Made by a program: the position numbers and the translations under genes. The notes beneath the pieces were generated by a model that did no database searches, had not been told where the DNA came from, and saw only the letters and a program-made list of their open reading frames with translations. From positions 517,666 to 581,665 of the forward strand of contig NZ_JAGYPF010000004.1 of assembly GCF_018343535.1 (NCBI RefSeq): DNA of 64,000 nucleotides. Direction: 5' to 3'. Below are positions 60,884-64,000 of this stretch, in pieces. Each line of letters opens with the position of its first letter. Position 1 is the stretch's first letter. Source of the DNA: Neobacillus rhizophilus (lineage in GTDB: Bacteria > Bacillota > Bacilli > Bacillales > Cytobacillaceae).

Positions 60884-62593
60884 ATGAAAGCAAATGAAAT
60901 AGTTACAGTATTAAATCATTTTAAAGATTCAAGTTATCAAAGGGTATTTATAGATGGTACTTGGGGAATTGGGAAGACAAAATATGTTTTAGATTTTAAG
61001 AATGCACATTCCGATGCATGTTATATATCCTTATTTGGAAAAAAAGATATAGAAAGCATAATTCAAGAAATATATTTTCAGATTGTTGAAAGTGTACCAA
61101 ACGGTAAATTTAAAAAATACTCTAGGAAGCTAAGAGAAGTATTTAATAATGTCAACATCGAATTTCATGGATTCACTATTTCAGTTCCTCTTATAGAAAA
61201 ATTGCATTCAACCTTGTATAAAGAGTTAGGTAAGAAAGGTACATATATAATCATATTTGATGATTTAGAAAGAAAACATCATGACCTTGATATAAAGGAA
61301 ATATTAGGATTGATTGATAGTCTTGCTAAAATAGAAAATATAAAAACGGTTCTAATTGCAGCTACTGACCAGCTTGAAGAAGATGAAGAAACCTTTAAAA
61401 ATTATAAGGAAAAAGCTATTGATAGGACTTATACAATAGAGGAATACGCAGATGAAGCACCTTTAGAAATCCTGGGTGAAGAGATATGGAAAGTCATAGG
61501 TATTATCGCTGAAGAATTTGAATTTAATAACTTGAGGACGTTTGAAAAAACCAGTCTGTTTATTAAAGAGGTTATAGAAATTCTTGGTGAAGAAATTTAT
61601 ACTGATAAGTTTACAAGAGATGATGTTTACCGAATGTGTTTTGCAACGGTATTCTTTAAAATTGAACATAAAGGCGAGATGAAATTATTAGATACAGAAA
61701 AACCTAATAGTGACTTACGGAACGCTTTTTATTTAAACGATGATAGTGGAGTAATTGAATATTTATATAATTACATTCTTAAGAACTCCTTGGATAATGT
61801 CATGTGTAAAAGTGTTTTTCATCATATAAGAAAATGGTATGAAACGGGTACGTATTCTAAAGAAATTATAATTAATTTAATTGAATCTATTAATAGCTAT
61901 GAAGAGAAGCCAAAAAGCTTCTATTCATCAGAACAGGAAATACTTGAAATTATTGAAAATACTAAAGAATACATTAGAAATCTAAACGGGACTGAACCAT
62001 TGGATAATATTATTTCCAAATTAAACACTACATTTGCTTGGTGTGAAGTGTTATCCGTTGATTTTGGGATTAGTATTGAAGAAATAGTAAAATTGGTAGG
62101 TAAAAATATACCTAATAAAATCGATTTAACAAAGAGTAGTTATCAAAATGGAATTGATTTATGGGATTATCATGTTGAAAGTGAAGAAGCAAGAAAAGTA
62201 GTCAAGTCTATTAGCGAAGCTTTAAAGGTTGAATATTATAATCTATTGGTAAATCAAATAAGGGATTGTTTTATTCAAAAATCATACAACGAGTATCTAT
62301 ATTTAAGACAACTCCAAGACTCAATAATTTCAATTAAAGATAACTCAATTAGAGATATTGTAGTAAAAAGCATAAGGGATAACCAATTCTTTTTTCCTAT
62401 CCCTTCAGGGAGAATTACCGAAGAACATTGGTACTGGTGTCGTAGAATTAATGTATTGATTAAAGATATTGAAAAACATTGGGGAATAGAAAATTATTAT
62501 GACGATTTTAAGTCTTATATTTACGGATTAGAAATTACAAAACAAGACAAAATACTTCAACATAGATTAAGACACCTTTTTGAGAATAATTAA
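60884..62593 (+). CDS. KAP-type P-loop NTPase
   Basis: This 569-residue protein has an N-terminal P-loop domain: Walker A DGTWGIGKTK (~25-32), Walker B 'GTYIIIFDDLERKHHDL' (~117-130) and a sensor-like 'KTVLIAATDQLEE'. A long helical C-terminal half (~250-569) has no recognisable motif. The pattern fits KAP/STAND-like NTPases, many of which are phage-defence effectors or sensors. Predicted transmembrane insertions typical of KAP proteins are not obvious here. The ATG at 60884 is chosen because GGAGG lies upstream. It has its own transcript after a terminator, with the next gene 20 bases on, beside the integrase: a classic cargo position. Confidence 0.78.
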   Translation: MKANEIVTVLNHFKDSSYQRVFIDGTWGIGKTKYVLDFKNAHSDACYISLFGKKDIESIIQEIYFQIVESVPNGKFKKYSRKLREVFNNVNIEFHGFTISVPLIEKLHSTLYKELGKKGTYIIIFDDLERKHHDLDIKEILGLIDSLAKIENIKTVLIAATDQLEEDEETFKNYKEKAIDRTYTIEEYADEAPLEILGEEIWKVIGIIAEEFEFNNLRTFEKTSLFIKEVIEILGEEIYTDKFTRDDVYRMCFATVFFKIEHKGEMKLLDTEKPNSDLRNAFYLNDDSGVIEYLYNYILKNSLDNVMCKSVFHHIRKWYETGTYSKEIIINLIESINSYEEKPKSFYSSEQEILEIIENTKEYIRNLNGTEPLDNIISKLNTTFAWCEVLSVDFGISIEEIVKLVGKNIPNKIDLTKSSYQNGIDLWDYHVESEEARKVVKSISEALKVEYYNLLVNQIRDCFIQKSYNEYLYLRQLQDSIISIKDNSIRDIVVKSIRDNQFFFPIPSGRITEEHWYWCRRINVLIKDIEKHWGIENYYDDFKSYIYGLEITKQDKILQHRLRHLFENN

Positions 62594-62613
62594 GAATCAG
62601 TAGAGAGGTTTTG

Positions 62614-63480
62614 ATGACTTTGGGGAAACGTAATGGTAAATCTAATAACCAAAATATCGAAAAAAGAGAATTACACTTTCATTTATACTTACGTCCTAGT
62701 TTAAAAGAAAACTATATTCGCATTTTCGATGTATTAGCAGATAACCATGCCCGTTTATATAAAGCGGTATATGAAAGGTTGAAGACTCATACAAATGAAG
62801 TAGCAGACGAATTTAAGGAAGAAGCATTAAGTGGACAAAATACCAATATTCCGCAATACACCGATTACGGTGATTATATGGAAGCAGTTCAAGATTATGT
62901 ATTTGAACGACTTGATGAACAATTCCTTATGCACTATCAATTTGAACTAATGTCTTTAAGTAACCTATATCAAGTATTTGAACAACAATTAAGGCAGTAT
63001 CTATTTAAAGAAATGACTCATAATGAAAATCAGTATATGAATCAAGTTAAATTTTACCTTGAAAATGATAAGGGGGAAGATGTCTATAGTGAATTTTACA
63101 GTAACTTCGGGAAACTCACTAATTTACTTAGAGAATTAAAGTTAACATTTACGGATTTGTTTGGAGATGAAGAACTTATTGTAGAAACAGACACTTGGAA
63201 AACTATTCGGGAATGTAATCTTATATCAAATACATATAAACATGGCAGTGGTCAATCTGCTTCAAATTTATTTGATTTATATCCCCAATACTTTGAAAAA
63301 GTAGATAAAACTCGACTTATGGACTTGTACCGTACAACTAACTTAAAACGAGTATTGGATGTTAACAAAATATCCTTTGAAAAATATTGCAATGCTATGA
63401 AAGGATTTTGGGAAAACATGAAGGAACATCAATATGGAAAAGTGATGGCGAACGTTGATATTTCTTCGGAAAAAGAATGA
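62614..63480 (+). CDS. Hypothetical protein, possible HEPN-like partner of the KAP NTPase
   Basis: This 288-residue, almost wholly helical protein contains 'QFELMSLSNLYQVFEQQLRQ' and 'IRECNLISNTYKHGSGQSAS', the latter an N-x2-K-H-G motif near residue 210. Similar motifs occur in helical HEPN-like or AbiA/AbiV-type RNases, but the canonical R-x4-6-H is not clear, so the assignment is weak. AGAGAGG lies five bases before the ATG at 62614; the ORF could also begin one codon earlier at TTG. It is co-transcribed with the NTPase, suggesting an NTPase-effector pair. Confidence 0.6.
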   Translation: MTLGKRNGKSNNQNIEKRELHFHLYLRPSLKENYIRIFDVLADNHARLYKAVYERLKTHTNEVADEFKEEALSGQNTNIPQYTDYGDYMEAVQDYVFERLDEQFLMHYQFELMSLSNLYQVFEQQLRQYLFKEMTHNENQYMNQVKFYLENDKGEDVYSEFYSNFGKLTNLLRELKLTFTDLFGDEELIVETDTWKTIRECNLISNTYKHGSGQSASNLFDLYPQYFEKVDKTRLMDLYRTTNLKRVLDVNKISFEKYCNAMKGFWENMKEHQYGKVMANVDISSEKE

Positions 63481-63499
63481 TTCATGGATAATTAATAAA

Positions 63500-63538
63500 A
63501 ACAGAAGCCAAGGAGGATTAACTCCAAGGCTTTTTTTG
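63500..63538. terminator. Bidirectional terminator at the integrase 3' end
   Basis: AGCC-AA-GG ... CC-AA-GGCT stem with an internal loop, followed by TTTTTTT on the plus strand. Confidence 0.6.
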
Positions 63539-63539
63539 T

Positions 63540-64000
63540 CTATTTCCGTATCTTGGATAACGGACTATTCATTCCTTTTTCGATTAGCTTACTGTTTTCA
63601 ATACCTCTAATATAGGTTTCAGTCGTTTTAATATCAGAATGCCCTAATAACTTGGAAACGGTGTATAAGTCCGTATTTTCCAACATGTTTTGTGCATAAA
63701 AGCGTCTAAATTGATGGACTGATGTATTTACATTTATGTCCATACCCTTAAATATCTGATTCTTAACAATGTCTAAAAGTACGTGTCTAGTCATAGGCTT
63801 TTTAAACCGATTGATAAAAAGATTATCACTTTCAACCCCGTTTAAATACCGTTCCCTAACCCTCATATATCGCTTAATTTGAAGGTCTAAGGATTCGGTA
63901 ATAGGAACATACCTAACTTTACTTCCTTTACCCATAATACGAATACTGTTACCTGATAAATCGCTTAGTTTGATGTTACATAATTCACTGTTACGGATAC
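63540..64000 (-). CDS. Tyrosine recombinase / integrase (partial, runs off the window)
   Basis: The C-terminal catalytic domain of a phage-type integrase is visible. The open frame continues past any internal ATG to the window edge: 'RNSELCNIKLSDLSGNSIRI' carries the first catalytic Arg, then GKGSKVRYVPI with the Lys, 'VHQFRRFYAQNML' (H-x2-R), and LGHSDIKTTETYI with the catalytic Tyr. All visible catalytic residues are present, so the enzyme is likely active. Its N-terminal domain lies beyond base 64000. It is convergent with the NTPase-pair gene. The attachment site is expected beyond the window or at the left boundary near 54.8-55.1 kb, and could not be identified. Confidence 0.9.
   Translation of the reverse strand, partial: IRNSELCNIKLSDLSGNSIRIMGKGSKVRYVPITESLDLQIKRYMRVRERYLNGVESDNLFINRFKKPMTRHVLLDIVKNQIFKGMDINVNTSVHQFRRFYAQNMLENTDLYTVSKLLGHSDIKTTETYIRGIENSKLIEKGMNSPLSKIRK

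Noticed and set aside
1..64000. CRISPR array, tRNA or rRNA genes
   Set aside because: No regularly spaced 25-40 base direct repeats with unique spacers, no cloverleaf with a CCA end, and no rRNA-like sequence was seen on either strand.

Overview
The window looks like chromosome from a low-GC Bacillaceae (Neobacillus/Bacillus-like; inferred from strong AGGAGG-type ribosome binding sites, frequent TTG/GTG starts, a YdbC/PC4 protein, LysM-SPOR and IclR proteins, and general gene style). No rRNA, tRNA or CRISPR array was seen. Much of the window is accessory DNA with many broken genes.

1-9.5 kb: a CBS-domain protein, a small membrane protein, a secreted M28 peptidase, a ~52/53-bp tandem repeat array with hairpins, a PC4-like protein, an SDR gene stopped exactly at its catalytic Tyr codon, a secreted neutral-ceramidase-like enzyme and a secreted alpha/beta hydrolase. 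Fossils of genes that lie intact elsewhere in the window are scattered here (944-1113, 8966-8989, 9062-9262).

9.5-25.6 kb: a catabolic cluster. An IclR regulator is followed by an SDR, a pair of acyl-CoA dehydrogenases, an Ltp2-like thiolase with its DUF35/OB-fold partner, a TAXI-TRAP transporter, an ADP-forming acyl-CoA synthetase, a citryl-CoA-lyase-like protein, an AidB-like acyl-CoA dehydrogenase and a permease. Three copies of a TTGAC-N16-TATAAAAT element, upstream of the regulator, the SDR and the TAXI gene, suggest one regulon. The likely job is uptake, CoA activation and side-chain or ring degradation of an unknown carboxylic acid.

25.6-34.8 kb: a decayed zone with two LysM-SPOR paralogues (one truncated and fused to the 3' end of a ceramidase gene), a cobalamin-salvage remnant (cbiZ, internally deleted cbiB, pduX-like kinase), then Ada-Zn, TPR-wHTH, unknown and Sir2 proteins.

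35-52 kb: the most striking part. A three-gene operon (coiled-coil protein, McrB-like AAA+ NTPase, DUF2357/PD-(D/E)XK McrC-like nuclease) is present twice as diverged paralogues. Each copy is followed by small accessory genes and by a convergent gene of a coiled-coil family ending in TWPS(Y/V). This looks like a duplicated type-IV-restriction-like defence module with a conserved extra partner. A methyltransferase and a NucS/DUF91-like nuclease follow.

54.6-64 kb: a mobile element. About 2.1 kb of gene-poor AT-rich DNA with iteron-like repeats precedes small phage-type genes, a terminase small subunit, a KAP-type P-loop NTPase plus a possible HEPN-like partner, and a convergent tyrosine recombinase that runs off the window edge. 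This fits a phage satellite or small prophage carrying defence cargo.
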